Source of the DNA: a virus
Length of the DNA: 59,668 nt
Virus record (IMG/VR): IMGVR_UViG_3300002518_000001
Coordinates: 39,031 to 98,698 of that record
Direction: 5' to 3' (one strand)
Shown here: in pieces, positions 32,575 through 39,538 of the stretch
Layout of the letters: every line of letters starts with the position of its first letter
How positions within the stretch are numbered: the first letter of the stretch is position 1
The notes under the pieces: model-generated
Seen by the model: only the letters and a program-made list of their open reading frames with translations
The model's database searches: none
What the model was told of the DNA's origin: nothing
Translations under genes and position numbers: made by a program

Positions 32575-32870
32575 TGTGCGATCGCAGCGATTATGTGGTG
32601 AATCGGGCTTTGATCTTGGTCGAAGCAGTGGACAGTTTGAAGGTTCTCAAGTACGAGCTTTGCCCCAATGGAACGACTTTGGAGTTGCGTCCCGGTGGCC
32701 AATGGTCGATTTGTTATCGCGGTCAGGTCTTGGGAAGGTGGGGTGAATGGGAGCCAGAGCCAGAGCGAGAGCCAAGCTTTCGCGATGTCGCGTACCTGTA
32801 TCGTTGCCAATATGGATCGGAGATGGAAGCGTTGGAGGTATGGAATACGTTTGTAGGGGGTGGGGGATAA
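32574..32870 (+). CDS. Unidentified 98-residue protein
   Basis: The ATG overlaps the previous TGA. Compact alpha/beta protein with LKVLKYELCPNGTTLELRPG and an acidic proline-containing loop (EPEPEREPSF). No known domain. The longer in-frame start upstream lies inside the preceding gene and is rejected. Confidence 0.72.
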   Translation: MCDRSDYVVNRALILVEAVDSLKVLKYELCPNGTTLELRPGGQWSICYRGQVLGRWGEWEPEPEREPSFRDVAYLYRCQYGSEMEALEVWNTFVGGGG

Positions 32871-32892
32871 TGCGAACCAGGAGATGGAAAAG

Positions 32893-33069
32893 ATGCCAGA
32901 TTGGTTGATCGGAATATTGGTCGTTGGGGTTCTTTTTGGGACTCGACCCGGACGTTGGATGTCGGCAATGGTTCTTGGGTTATTGTTGGGCCGGGGGTTC
33001 TCGAACTTTGTCCACGACTACAAAGGTCTTGATTGGAGCGAGGAGTACAAAGACCTTGGCAAAGATTGA
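32893..33069 (+). CDS. Small two-helix membrane protein
   Basis: 58 residues from ATG 32893, nine bases after AGGAG; longer in-frame starts at 32860 (GTG) and 32884 (ATG) are possible. Two hydrophobic helices (WLIGILVVGVLFG and MSAMVLGLLLGRGF) separated by a basic turn (TRPGR), then an acidic tail. Class II holins have this layout, but no lysin is adjacent, so holin identity is only a guess. Confidence 0.65.
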   Translation: MPDWLIGILVVGVLFGTRPGRWMSAMVLGLLLGRGFSNFVHDYKGLDWSEEYKDLGKD

Positions 33070-33235
33070 TTTCTCTTCTTGACGGGTGATGTGATCGGGG
33101 TTACTCATTAAGTATCGCCCAGAACGCGAGAGGAAAAGAACGCCAGAAGAGGAAGCTAAGGCCATGAAGAGACCAGACACGTAACTTCACCAGAAAGAAT
33201 TCCCGCCACCTCACAGGGACGCCGTATACGTCATT

Positions 33236-33538
33236 GTGCGGCAAGATCTCCTCCCTGCCCAAGTAGCTGTCCAGGCGTGCCACGCAGTTTTGGAGGCTAC
33301 TCGTCAATTTGTCTCTTCCGAGACACCCCACCCGAACATCATTGTGTGCCAGGTTCCCACCGATCAAGATCTTCTTGCGTGGAGCTTGGCGTGTGATCAG
33401 GCTTGTATCCGTATTGCGGAGTTCCGTGAGCCGGATATTGGCGATCAGCTAACAGCGATCGCCACAGAAGTGGTGCCCCACAAGCACCGTCGTTTTTTTA
33501 AAAAGCTGTCTTTGTACCGACCGACGTTCAGTCACTGA
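33236..33538 (+). CDS. PTH2-like peptidyl-tRNA hydrolase
   Basis: About 100 residues resembling the Pth2/Bit1 family: RQDLLPAQVAVQACHAVLEA matches the K-G-K-VAAQCSHA helix, IIVCQVPTDQDLLAWSLAC matches the central strand and helix, and DIGDQLTAIATEVVP matches the C-terminal strand. Pth2 cuts peptidyl-tRNA after abortive translation. The first strand (AVYVIV) lies upstream of the first usable start, GTG 33236, and the frame is open back to 33185 without ATG, GTG or TTG. Either a rare start is used or the N-terminus is lost. The stop TGA lies inside a palindrome copy. The link to tmRNA and tRNAs suggests ribosome rescue. Confidence 0.65.
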   Translation: MRQDLLPAQVAVQACHAVLEATRQFVSSETPHPNIIVCQVPTDQDLLAWSLACDQACIRIAEFREPDIGDQLTAIATEVVPHKHRRFFKKLSLYRPTFSH

Positions 33539-33540
33539 AC
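33526..33540. repeat. 15-bp palindrome, copy 11
   Basis: GTTCAGTCACTGAAC, perfect consensus. It contains the TGA stop codon of the PTH2-like gene, in a different frame from the SSVTE copies. Confidence 0.88.
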
Positions 33541-33624
33541 TTTGGCGCGCGAAGGCGGCTTTTTTTGTGCCCGCAAGCTTGATTACTGATCAAGCACAGA
33601 TCCCCGACACCAGGAGAACCAGAG

Positions 33625-34245
33625 ATGAGAAGACCAGAGATTGACACGAAGACCCAAATCGAAAGCACACCGAGCTTTGAGCAGCCCACACAGGAAGTGG
33701 GTGACGAGATCGCCCACCAGGGAACGTGGGGGTGGCATGCCCTCTCGCAGGTGGACTTCCGCAAGCTCAAGTACGTTCATAAGATGCTGTGGGAGGCGTA
33801 TTTATTGTGGCGAAGGGGGAAGATTTGCCCGAAGATTGTGCCGTTCGTTACCTACTTCAATGATTGGAGAGAGGTGTGCGAGCATGTGGGGAACATGCAT
33901 GCACCAAAGGCTCGCATGCGGCAGTATGTGGGCAAGGGCATGCCCATTGCGAAAGGCAATAAGGGCAGCGGAGAGGACTTCACAGGGGCGTGGTTCGAAT
34001 TGTCGGGGGTGAAGGATACTCGTGTTCATGACGCCGAGGGGCGTCGCTTGAGCGGAGGGTGGGAGGTGTTCTTTAGGGATGCATGGAAGATTGTGGAGGC
34101 GTTGCGGTGGGCAAGGGTTCCGCATGACACACCGACGGACGCGGTGACGTTCGTTCCGCCGCACCGGGAGGTGTGGGAGGCGTTGTATGAGAAGCTTACG
34201 AGTCCAGCGGCTTACTGTGGTGAATCCACTGTGCAACCCGAATAG
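33625..34245 (+). CDS. Unidentified 206-residue protein
   Basis: Start preceded by CCAGGAG. Folded and rich in Trp and basic residues (KYVHKMLWEAYLLWRRGKICP; KARMRQYVGKGMPIAKGNKGS). No domain recognised. The last 50 bases overlap the end of the leftward pncB gene on the other strand, a convergent overlap with no room for terminators. Confidence 0.75.
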   Translation: MRRPEIDTKTQIESTPSFEQPTQEVGDEIAHQGTWGWHALSQVDFRKLKYVHKMLWEAYLLWRRGKICPKIVPFVTYFNDWREVCEHVGNMHAPKARMRQYVGKGMPIAKGNKGSGEDFTGAWFELSGVKDTRVHDAEGRRLSGGWEVFFRDAWKIVEALRWARVPHDTPTDAVTFVPPHREVWEALYEKLTSPAAYCGESTVQPE

Positions 34246-35377
34246 CGTCGGTATCTCCGGTGATCTTTCCCGGTTCGTCCGAGAGCTTGACGACCGGGAT
34301 TCCGTCGCAGTGCGTCATCTTGATCACGATATTGAGTGGCGTGGGTCCAAAGTTGTTGGTCAGGTTGGTGCCGATACCAAAGGCCACTTGAGCGTCGATC
34401 TCGTTGGCTTTGAGGAAGCTGCTGATGTGACCCACCTGTGTGGGGTTGAGGCCATCGGAGAAGATGAAGGTCTTGGAGGAGAGGTCGATTCCGAGTTCAC
34501 GGTAGTGTCGGGACATGCGGCTTGCCCATGCCAAGGGGCACCCGGAGTCGTGGCGAACGCCGCTGTAGCTTCGAGCGAGGAGACCGTCGAAGTCTCGCAG
34601 GAACGATTCGGTGCCAAAGGTGTCTGTGAGGGCGATGCTGACGTTTCCCTTGAAGGTGTCGAGCCAATCTTCCAAGACGTATCGGTTGGCGTACCTCACT
34701 CCTTTCAGGGCCGAGTATCCCATGAAGATCTCGTGGGCTTGGGTGCCGATCGGTTGCAGGTCATGCCGGTGGGCCAAGTGGACACAGCTTGTGCCCAAAA
34801 AGGTGGCGAAGAGGGGGGATCGTTTCGCGAAAAGATCGACGACTATGTCGTGTCCCAAGCTGCTGTGGCGTCGTCGAAGTCCGAAGTCCGCAACGGGTTG
34901 GCCGATCAGTTGAGAGATCTTCTGCGAGGTTCGGACTCGATAGACTCGTTTTGCGTTCTCGATGGGGTCCACGCAGTGTTGGAAGTAGAGTTCGCTGATT
35001 TGGGCCATAAGGGGCACTTCCCAGAAGATGGCACTCTCCCACGGACCCTCGACCGTGAGGTCCAAGACGCCGTCTTCGGATACGCAGAACTCGACTTGAT
35101 TGGCGTCGAACTTGAAGTTTCGCATGTAATCCAAGAAGTGGGGGGGCAAATAGGGGCATCGTTCCCGCAGGAAGGAGATCTCTTCCGGGGTTGTCCGCAG
35201 GTACTCCATGCTTTGGAGGAAGGTGCGGAGGCCATTGACGAACTTGTCAGTATTGAACAGGTATCGGGGGTCACGGTCGAAGAATTTGTATTTTACCGGA
35301 GTGCCGGGGCAGTTGCGAAGGACGAACGCGGCCATGTTGAACTTGTACAGGTCGTTTTCGAGAATGGATCGGATCAT
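34196..35377 (-). CDS. pncB: Nicotinate phosphoribosyltransferase
   Basis: 393 residues, close to the 400 of E. coli PncB. Family motifs: NDLYKFNMA at the N-terminus, PVADFGLRRRHS (about 161-172), GTQAHEIFMGY (211-221) with the phosphorylated histidine at about 215, DTFGTESFLRDF, and YSGVRHDSGCP. It makes nicotinate mononucleotide from nicotinate and PRPP, the entry step of NAD salvage. ATG 35377 has AGGAG upstream. It is preceded by a hairpin repeat and the 36-bp leader element. NAD is consumed by the three ADP-ribosyltransferases encoded here and by several host defences, which may explain a phage copy. Confidence 0.95.
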   Translation of the reverse strand: MIRSILENDLYKFNMAAFVLRNCPGTPVKYKFFDRDPRYLFNTDKFVNGLRTFLQSMEYLRTTPEEISFLRERCPYLPPHFLDYMRNFKFDANQVEFCVSEDGVLDLTVEGPWESAIFWEVPLMAQISELYFQHCVDPIENAKRVYRVRTSQKISQLIGQPVADFGLRRRHSSLGHDIVVDLFAKRSPLFATFLGTSCVHLAHRHDLQPIGTQAHEIFMGYSALKGVRYANRYVLEDWLDTFKGNVSIALTDTFGTESFLRDFDGLLARSYSGVRHDSGCPLAWASRMSRHYRELGIDLSSKTFIFSDGLNPTQVGHISSFLKANEIDAQVAFGIGTNLTNNFGPTPLNIVIKMTHCDGIPVVKLSDEPGKITGDTDAIRVAQWIHHSKPLDS

Positions 35378-35439
35378 AAGACGCTCCTGGTGATTGGGTT
35401 GCGAATGGCACCTGTGAAGAGGAAGAGGGGTGGGAGAGG

Positions 35440-35615
35440 GAGAGAACGGAGCCCAAGGACTGTCGCGTCTTGCTTGTGCGCTGCGGTGCCGAGGCACCAA
35501 CTAAGCCATTGAAGCGTCATTGCCGTTGGCTTGGGCTCCGTTCTCTCCCTCTCCTGTCGCTTGTAATGTCTTTCTCTCCGTTCTATTTTGCGGTGCACTC
35601 ACCAAGGGCAGGGAG
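35440..35615 (-). repeat. Long hairpin repeat plus leader, copy A
   Basis: About 176 bp, nearly identical to 37341-37520. A 14-bp stem (GAACGGAGCCCAAG with CTTGGGCTCCGTTC) encloses about 70 bases containing a second stem, GGTGCC-GA-GGCACC, which in copy B is GGTACC-GA-GGTACC, a compensatory change. On the leftward strand the 36-bp leader element (35562-35597) comes first, then the hairpin, then pncB. The repeat begins inside the last codons of the upstream gene, which gives that gene the same TPCPW end as its counterpart. Confidence 0.9.
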
Positions 35616-36234
35616 TGCTTGGTCTGCTTGTCCGGTTTGCTATGGTCTCCCAAAGTACCTCTTTTTCTGTTTCGGTCAACAGCTTTGCCTCTTGCGAGTA
35701 CTCCTTCCAGAGGAGGGCATGTGCTAGATAGCGTCTAGCTCTAGCGAGCGAGGGAGCCGAAGATGTATTTAGCCATGTGTCGCCGCTTATGGCTAATGTT
35801 TTGGCGGCAGGGATGGCTCTCGAATGTGTACGTGTAAGGGTTTCTAGTAGGGAGGCTCGGAGGTTGTTGAAAAAGACACGCCGAAGGTCTCTTGCGAGCT
35901 GTGAGAGACCTTCGGAGGGGTGGGTTCTCCTCATTCCCCTCAAGATCGTTCCGATTCCTGTTCGACAAGGGTTGTGGGGGCTTCGTGCGAACCCGATAAT
36001 GGGTTTAGGTTGCCTGTGGTCGCCCTTGGGAGAAAGGTCGAGCATTATGAGTCCGATGGTTTCTGGATCACAGAGCTTCGCTCTTTCTAGCGTTTCCTTT
36101 CCGGTAATGGGAGGGGTGTGCCCCGAAACAGTGACGAGCGAAAAGGTATTGTATTTGTTGAGAACTGTGTAAAAATCTTGCTCTGGGGGAGGAGGCAAGC
36201 GTTCGAATGGGAATATGATGGGGAAGTTTGTCAT
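35599..36234 (-). CDS. Unidentified 211-residue protein
   Basis: Begins MTNFPIIFPFERLPPPPEQDF; folded alpha/beta region, then a helical Arg-rich part (LARDLRRVFFNNLRASLLE). No domain recognised. A TTG at 36264 in frame is less likely than ATG 36234. The C-terminus STPCPW comes from the beginning of the long repeat, so the tail was probably acquired with that element. Confidence 0.75.
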   Translation of the reverse strand: MTNFPIIFPFERLPPPPEQDFYTVLNKYNTFSLVTVSGHTPPITGKETLERAKLCDPETIGLIMLDLSPKGDHRQPKPIIGFARSPHNPCRTGIGTILRGMRRTHPSEGLSQLARDLRRVFFNNLRASLLETLTRTHSRAIPAAKTLAISGDTWLNTSSAPSLARARRYLAHALLWKEYSQEAKLLTETEKEVLWETIANRTSRPSTPCPW

Positions 36235-36254
36235 GGTCTTTCTCTTCGGGTGGG

Positions 36255-36461
36255 TCACATCCAATCTATGAGGACGGAGTTGGGTGTGCGTGTGCTGTCG
36301 TCGCAGTGCACCATGAATTGTCTTTTTTTCTCGGAGAAGTGGCCTTTTTCGACCTCCGACACACTCATAAATATTCGCCCGTCACGACTGTATTCAGATA
36401 TGATCACTTCGGCGTTTGGATCGTGTTGGAGTAGTTCTTGGATGAGTTCTTTGACAGTCAT
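36255..36461 (-). CDS. Small conserved-type phage protein
   Basis: 68 residues beginning MTVKELIQELLQHDPNAEVI, a start typical of many small phage proteins (helix, then DPxAEV strand). A beta strand with the ISEYSRDGRIF segment follows. Function unknown. It ends just before the start of the 211-residue protein and is preceded by a palindrome copy at 36481. Confidence 0.8.
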   Translation of the reverse strand: MTVKELIQELLQHDPNAEVIISEYSRDGRIFMSVSEVEKGHFSEKKRQFMVHCDDSTRTPNSVLIDWM

Positions 36462-36480
36462 TTGATGGACCTGTGTGTGA

Positions 36481-36495
36481 GTTTAGTGACTGAAC
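36481..36495. repeat. 15-bp palindrome, copy 12
   Basis: GTTTAGTGACTGAAC, 20 bases upstream of the leftward 68-residue gene. The left half-site is the GTTTAGT variant. Confidence 0.86.
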
Positions 36496-36505
36496 TTTCT
36501 GTGGT

Positions 36506-36952
36506 TTAGTCTTCCAAGTATCGAAGAGAATTTCCGTTATTCCAAGCGGTGACGGCTTCTTTACTCTCGATAGGGGTGGTCGGCATTTTCTCGGCCATAT
36601 CTTTGATGAGTTGGGTCATACCGTCCACAGCGGGGAGCCCTTTCATGTGGATCTTCATCTTGCATCGGTTCGAGACGAGTACCCAGATAATGCCGTGTTT
36701 GTCGGTACGGTGCCGCCAGACCCAATACCGGGCCGGGGAGGATTCCTCTCCGGTGTAGCAGAAGCTCTGTCGCCCCCAAAGACGCTTGAAGTAGGTGACC
36801 TTATCGAAGATAAAGGCCGAGCGAACGAGCATGGACAGGTATTCTTCGGCGAAGTCCACGCTCAGGACTCGGTGGGGCCACTGCTCAATCTTGTAGACTT
36901 CGTCTTCGGAGAGAGCTTTCTTGTATTCGCCGCGAAGGAAGGATGCGATCAT
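36506..36952 (-). CDS. Unidentified 148-residue protein
   Basis: Begins MIASFLRGEYKKALSEDEVYKIEQW. The middle holds a Trp/Arg-rich beta region (RYWVWRHRTDKHGIIWVLVSNR), and the C-terminal third (TQLIKDMAEKMPTTPIESKEAVTAWNNG) is helical and resembles the Lar/restriction-alleviation style ending EAVTAWN, seen in several small phage proteins. That resemblance is weak and lacks the zinc ribbon. Confidence 0.75.
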   Translation of the reverse strand: MIASFLRGEYKKALSEDEVYKIEQWPHRVLSVDFAEEYLSMLVRSAFIFDKVTYFKRLWGRQSFCYTGEESSPARYWVWRHRTDKHGIIWVLVSNRCKMKIHMKGLPAVDGMTQLIKDMAEKMPTTPIESKEAVTAWNNGNSLRYLED

Positions 36953-36955
36953 TAA

Positions 36956-37303
36956 TCAGTACCCCATGTAGGTTTGAAAGTCTTGCAGTTCGGAGATCTC
37001 AGACATAAAAGAAGGGGAGAAGGAGGTGTCGCGTTCGACAGCGGGGATACGGAGGCGGATTTTGCCGAGCCGCATTCGAAGGCTCTTGAGTTCGTCGAGG
37101 CAGATATACCCCCATTCAAAGGGGTGTCCGTTGATGGAGGCCAAGCCAAAGGCTCGGTTGGAGTCCATATCGATTTCCGAGATGTACCACGTGGCTTGAG
37201 CCGAATTGTGGAACAGTCGTGCGTAGAACTTGGTCTTGCGACCGTTTCCGTCTTGCGTGTAGAGCGGGGGCACTTTCATGCTTTTCAGAATAAGTTTTTT
37301 CAT
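36956..37303 (-). CDS. DUF2958-like protein
   Basis: 115 residues. ARLFHNSAQATWYISEIDMDSNRAFGLASINGHPFEWGYICLDEL is the signature region of DUF2958 proteins, found on phages and conjugative plasmids (written here in parts: TWYISEID, FGLASING, EWGYICLDEL). Biochemical role unknown. ATG 37303 was chosen over an in-frame start 54 bases upstream. It is preceded by copy B of the hairpin repeat and leader. Confidence 0.78.
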   Translation of the reverse strand: MKKLILKSMKVPPLYTQDGNGRKTKFYARLFHNSAQATWYISEIDMDSNRAFGLASINGHPFEWGYICLDELKSLRMRLGKIRLRIPAVERDTSFSPSFMSEISELQDFQTYMGY

Positions 37304-37340
37304 TACATAGTCCCTGTAGGAGAGAAGAGGGAAGGTGAAG

Positions 37341-37520
37341 GAGAGAACGGAGCCCAAGGACTGTCACCGTCTTGCTTGTGCGCTGCGGTACCGAGGTACC
37401 AACTAAGCCATTGAAGCGTCATGGTCGTTGGCTTGGGCTCCGTTCTGTCTTTCACCCGTTGTCGCTTGTAATGTCTTTCTCCTCGTTCTATTTTGAGGTG
37501 CACTCACCAAGGGCAGGGAG
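37341..37520 (-). repeat. Long hairpin repeat plus leader, copy B
   Basis: About 180 bp, matching copy A at 35440-35615. It has the same 14-bp outer stem and an inner stem changed from GGTGCC/GGCACC to GGTACC/GGTACC, so base pairing is kept while the sequence changes. The 36-bp leader element is at 37467-37502. The repeat starts in the last codons of the gene to its right. It precedes the DUF2958-like gene. Confidence 0.9.
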
Positions 37521-38130
37521 TTCTTTTTCCTTCAAGGTTGCTCCACATATCTCGCAGGGTCTCGACGGGCACGAGCTTGGCGTGAGCTTCGATCTCTTTC
37601 CATCTCTGTGTGAGATCGTTCCATGTGAGCCAATGGGCTCGGTTGGAGGATGATGGGTCAAACGAGGGGTCTTTTATCTTTGGGACGTGCCACCGGGGGA
37701 AAGCTCTCAGTAGCTCACGCATTCGCACGGTGGGGTCTCGCTCCATCTCTAGTTTGAGTCGATATGCTCGACAGACCTCCAAGAGGAGCATCTGGATGCC
37801 CTCCTCCCACGGTATTTGGGAGTTTGTGACCTTTGAGTCTATCCCCATCGACAGAGGGGCACCGACGTCGCGGATGCATGCAACGTCCAAGAGAATGCCG
37901 TTTTTGTACCATCCATAAGCAAAGGCACCAATCGTGTCATCATCTATCAGGTGCCACACATCGACAGCCTTGAGGTGTCCCGTAAGTTGCTCGATGGACC
38001 CGTCGTATCGGATGACGAAAAGAATCTTATCCGGATAGCTTTCGTTTTCATTTGGAATGAGGCAGTCGGATATATCGGACCAGAATGGGTGTCTTGATAT
38101 GTAATCAAAGCACGGTTCTTTGGGAATCAT
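37504..38130 (-). CDS. Unidentified 208-residue protein
   Basis: Begins MIPKEPCFDYISRHPFWSDI; an alpha/beta protein with FVIRYDGSIEQLTGHLKAVDVW and a Trp/basic C-terminal helix. No recognised domain. It ends KRTPCPW, the same tail as the 211-residue protein, because repeat copy B begins inside the gene. Confidence 0.77.
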   Translation of the reverse strand: MIPKEPCFDYISRHPFWSDISDCLIPNENESYPDKILFVIRYDGSIEQLTGHLKAVDVWHLIDDDTIGAFAYGWYKNGILLDVACIRDVGAPLSMGIDSKVTNSQIPWEEGIQMLLLEVCRAYRLKLEMERDPTVRMRELLRAFPRWHVPKIKDPSFDPSSSNRAHWLTWNDLTQRWKEIEAHAKLVPVETLRDMWSNLEGKRTPCPW

Positions 38131-38145
38131 GGGTCTCTCTGTTGA

Positions 38146-38235
38146 TTATCGGCAAAACAAGAAGAGTAGGGGCACTAAGAATAGCAAGGTGGCCAGGAGG
38201 GCGATGCCTCCGGCCACGGTCGTGTATCGGCTCAT
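38146..38235 (-). CDS. 29-residue membrane peptide
   Basis: MSRYTTVAGGIALLATLLFL followed by VPLLFLFCR: a short cytoplasmic start, one transmembrane helix and a basic end. Too short for a domain search to help. Its neighbour at 38255-38377 is a similar tiny membrane protein, and the two are separated by only 19 bases, suggesting a pair. Confidence 0.5.
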   Translation of the reverse strand: MSRYTTVAGGIALLATLLFLVPLLFLFCR

Positions 38236-38254
38236 GGTTGTTCCGTGTGGTCGG

Positions 38255-38377
38255 TTAGAGCCCCCAATGCGTGAGGAGGACGGCGACGAGTAGTAGGGCT
38301 GCTGCCCAAAAGGTCGCGAGAAGGGGGCCGCGATTGCGGTGCCACCAGAGGGTGTTGTTGGGCTTTCTCTTATTCAT
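38255..38377 (-). CDS. 40-residue membrane protein
   Basis: Begins MNKRKPNNTLWWHRNRGPLL with strong positive charge, then one transmembrane helix (LATFWAAALLLVAVLL). AAGGTG precedes the ATG at the right distance. Probable small inner-membrane protein; function unknown. Confidence 0.6.
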   Translation of the reverse strand: MNKRKPNNTLWWHRNRGPLLATFWAAALLLVAVLLTHWGL

Positions 38378-38461
38378 ACGGACACCTTGTTCGCAGGTTC
38401 TAGGTTTGGAGTGGGTTCGGAACCCACATGTTCGATTACATGTGGGTTATCGCGACCGATT

Positions 38462-38911
38462 CTATGTCGTAGGGAGGGTGCCGTGGATAGCGACCTCTCG
38501 GAGTTCGGACAAGGAGAGACCTTCGAGGCGGCTTTCCAAGATCCACGAGTTGAGAGCCGCCTCTTTGGTGAACTTGTAGGTTCTGCCGTCTTCGACGCGG
38601 ACCGCACTCACGGGGTACTTGCGGCGACGGGGGGCGAATCCGGTGAGTCGGTAGGTGATGCCGCGAGAGGTGAACGTTCTCCCGTAGTCGCTTTCTTCGT
38701 ATCCGTATCGGGCACAGTTCTTTTTCCAATCGGCGGGGATGCCGTCTTCGGAGATCGTTGCGAGTTCGAAGGTGAACTTCATCGTTCCTTGGGGGCTGTA
38801 TGTGCACTTGGTCGTTTCGAACTTGAAGTTATTGTCTTCGGCGAAGTCGGCGAGGAGTGCTTGGAGTTTGTTTTGAATTTGTCGAACTTTGGCGGAAGAG
38901 AGAGTAGACAT
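38462..38911 (-). CDS. Unidentified 149-residue protein
   Basis: ATG 38911 with AGGAG upstream. An N-terminal helix (SSAKVRQIQNKLQALLADFAE) is followed by a beta-rich domain with TMKFTFELATI and YGRTFTSRGITYRLTGFAP. Similar alpha/beta small proteins occur in large phages, with no known role. The frame extends upstream to 39367 but overlaps the SWIM gene and is rejected. Confidence 0.78.
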   Translation of the reverse strand: MSTLSSAKVRQIQNKLQALLADFAEDNNFKFETTKCTYSPQGTMKFTFELATISEDGIPADWKKNCARYGYEESDYGRTFTSRGITYRLTGFAPRRRKYPVSAVRVEDGRTYKFTKEAALNSWILESRLEGLSLSELREVAIHGTLPTT

Positions 38912-38949
38912 GTGTTTTTCTCCTAGAGAAGGTGTGCGGAAAGTGGGGG

Positions 38950-39294
38950 TTATCGGACTTGTTTGGCAGCGACTGCCGAGAGGGCCATCAGATGCTTGCA
39001 GAACATGCTGTTTGCGTTGTGGTCCGGGCAGGAGCAGTGATGCCACCCGTTCGACCCAATGATGACGTGGTGAATGTTGGAGGCATCGACCCGAAGGTGG
39101 GCGGCGAGGCCAACTTGCGATTCGTGTCGTTTGATCCAGAAGGAGACAGAGTTGTCGCCTTTGTCGCGGGCTTGGCGAATGATGTCGCGGGCTTTTTGAA
39201 TCCGGCGATTCATCGCCTCGCCGACTTCGCCGGTCAGTTGTTTGAAGTTTTGAACCATATGTACGAGGGATTGGGCGTGTTCTCGAAGGGTCAT
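38950..39294 (-). CDS. SWIM zinc-finger protein
   Basis: 114 residues with GGGAG upstream. A helical N-terminal half is followed by a SWIM-type motif, CSCPDHNANSMFCKHLMAL (CxCxnCxH), preceded by a strand VIIGSNGWHH. SWIM fingers bind DNA or protein partners. It is the first gene after leader element C (39331-39366) and so heads the leftward block. Confidence 0.8.
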   Translation of the reverse strand: MTLREHAQSLVHMVQNFKQLTGEVGEAMNRRIQKARDIIRQARDKGDNSVSFWIKRHESQVGLAAHLRVDASNIHHVIIGSNGWHHCSCPDHNANSMFCKHLMALSAVAAKQVR

Positions 39295-39330
39295 TCTTTT
39301 TTTTCTCCCGTTGTTTTTTTCGATTCGCCC

Positions 39331-39366
39331 TGTAATGTCTTTCTCCTCGTTCTATTTTGAGGTGCA
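39331..39366 (-). promoter_or_regulatory. 36-bp leader element, copy C
   Basis: On the leftward strand it reads from TGCACCTCAAAATAGAACG into GAGGAGAAAGACATTACA. Near-identical copies lie at 35562-35597 (A), 37467-37502 (B) and 55130-55165 (D), each at the 5' end of a leftward unit. Here it ends 36 bases before the SWIM gene, and a palindrome copy lies 15 bases upstream of it. It could be a phage-specific promoter or a 5' untranslated leader. Confidence 0.75.
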
Positions 39367-39381
39367 CTTTTCTTGGAAAGA

Positions 39382-39396
39382 GTTCAGTGACTAAAC
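39382..39396. repeat. 15-bp palindrome, copy 13
   Basis: GTTCAGTGACTAAAC in the divergent spacer between the leftward SWIM gene and the rightward gene at 39539, 15 bases from leader element C. Confidence 0.87.
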
Positions 39397-39538
39397 TTCA
39401 TTGCTTCTTATAGACATTGTTTTGTTTTGTGGCCCCGTGGTATAACAGCAAGGGTCGGCTCCTCTCCCCTTTTTTGGAATGAAACGCAAGGGAGTCGTTC
39501 TCTTCTTGGGGTCCACTTTTTATCGATGGGAGTTATCC

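Noticed and set aside
33079-33107. Promoter with TTGACG and TACTCA before the PTH2-like gene
   Set aside because: The spacing is right, but the -10 box matches the consensus at only two positions.
34187-35512. Long rightward open frame opposite pncB
   Set aside because: pncB on the other strand has every family motif; the rightward frame is its antisense shadow.
35440-35615. NAD-sensing riboswitch upstream of pncB
   Set aside because: An almost identical element also precedes a DUF2958-like gene unrelated to NAD, and the sequence does not match NAD riboswitch motifs I know.
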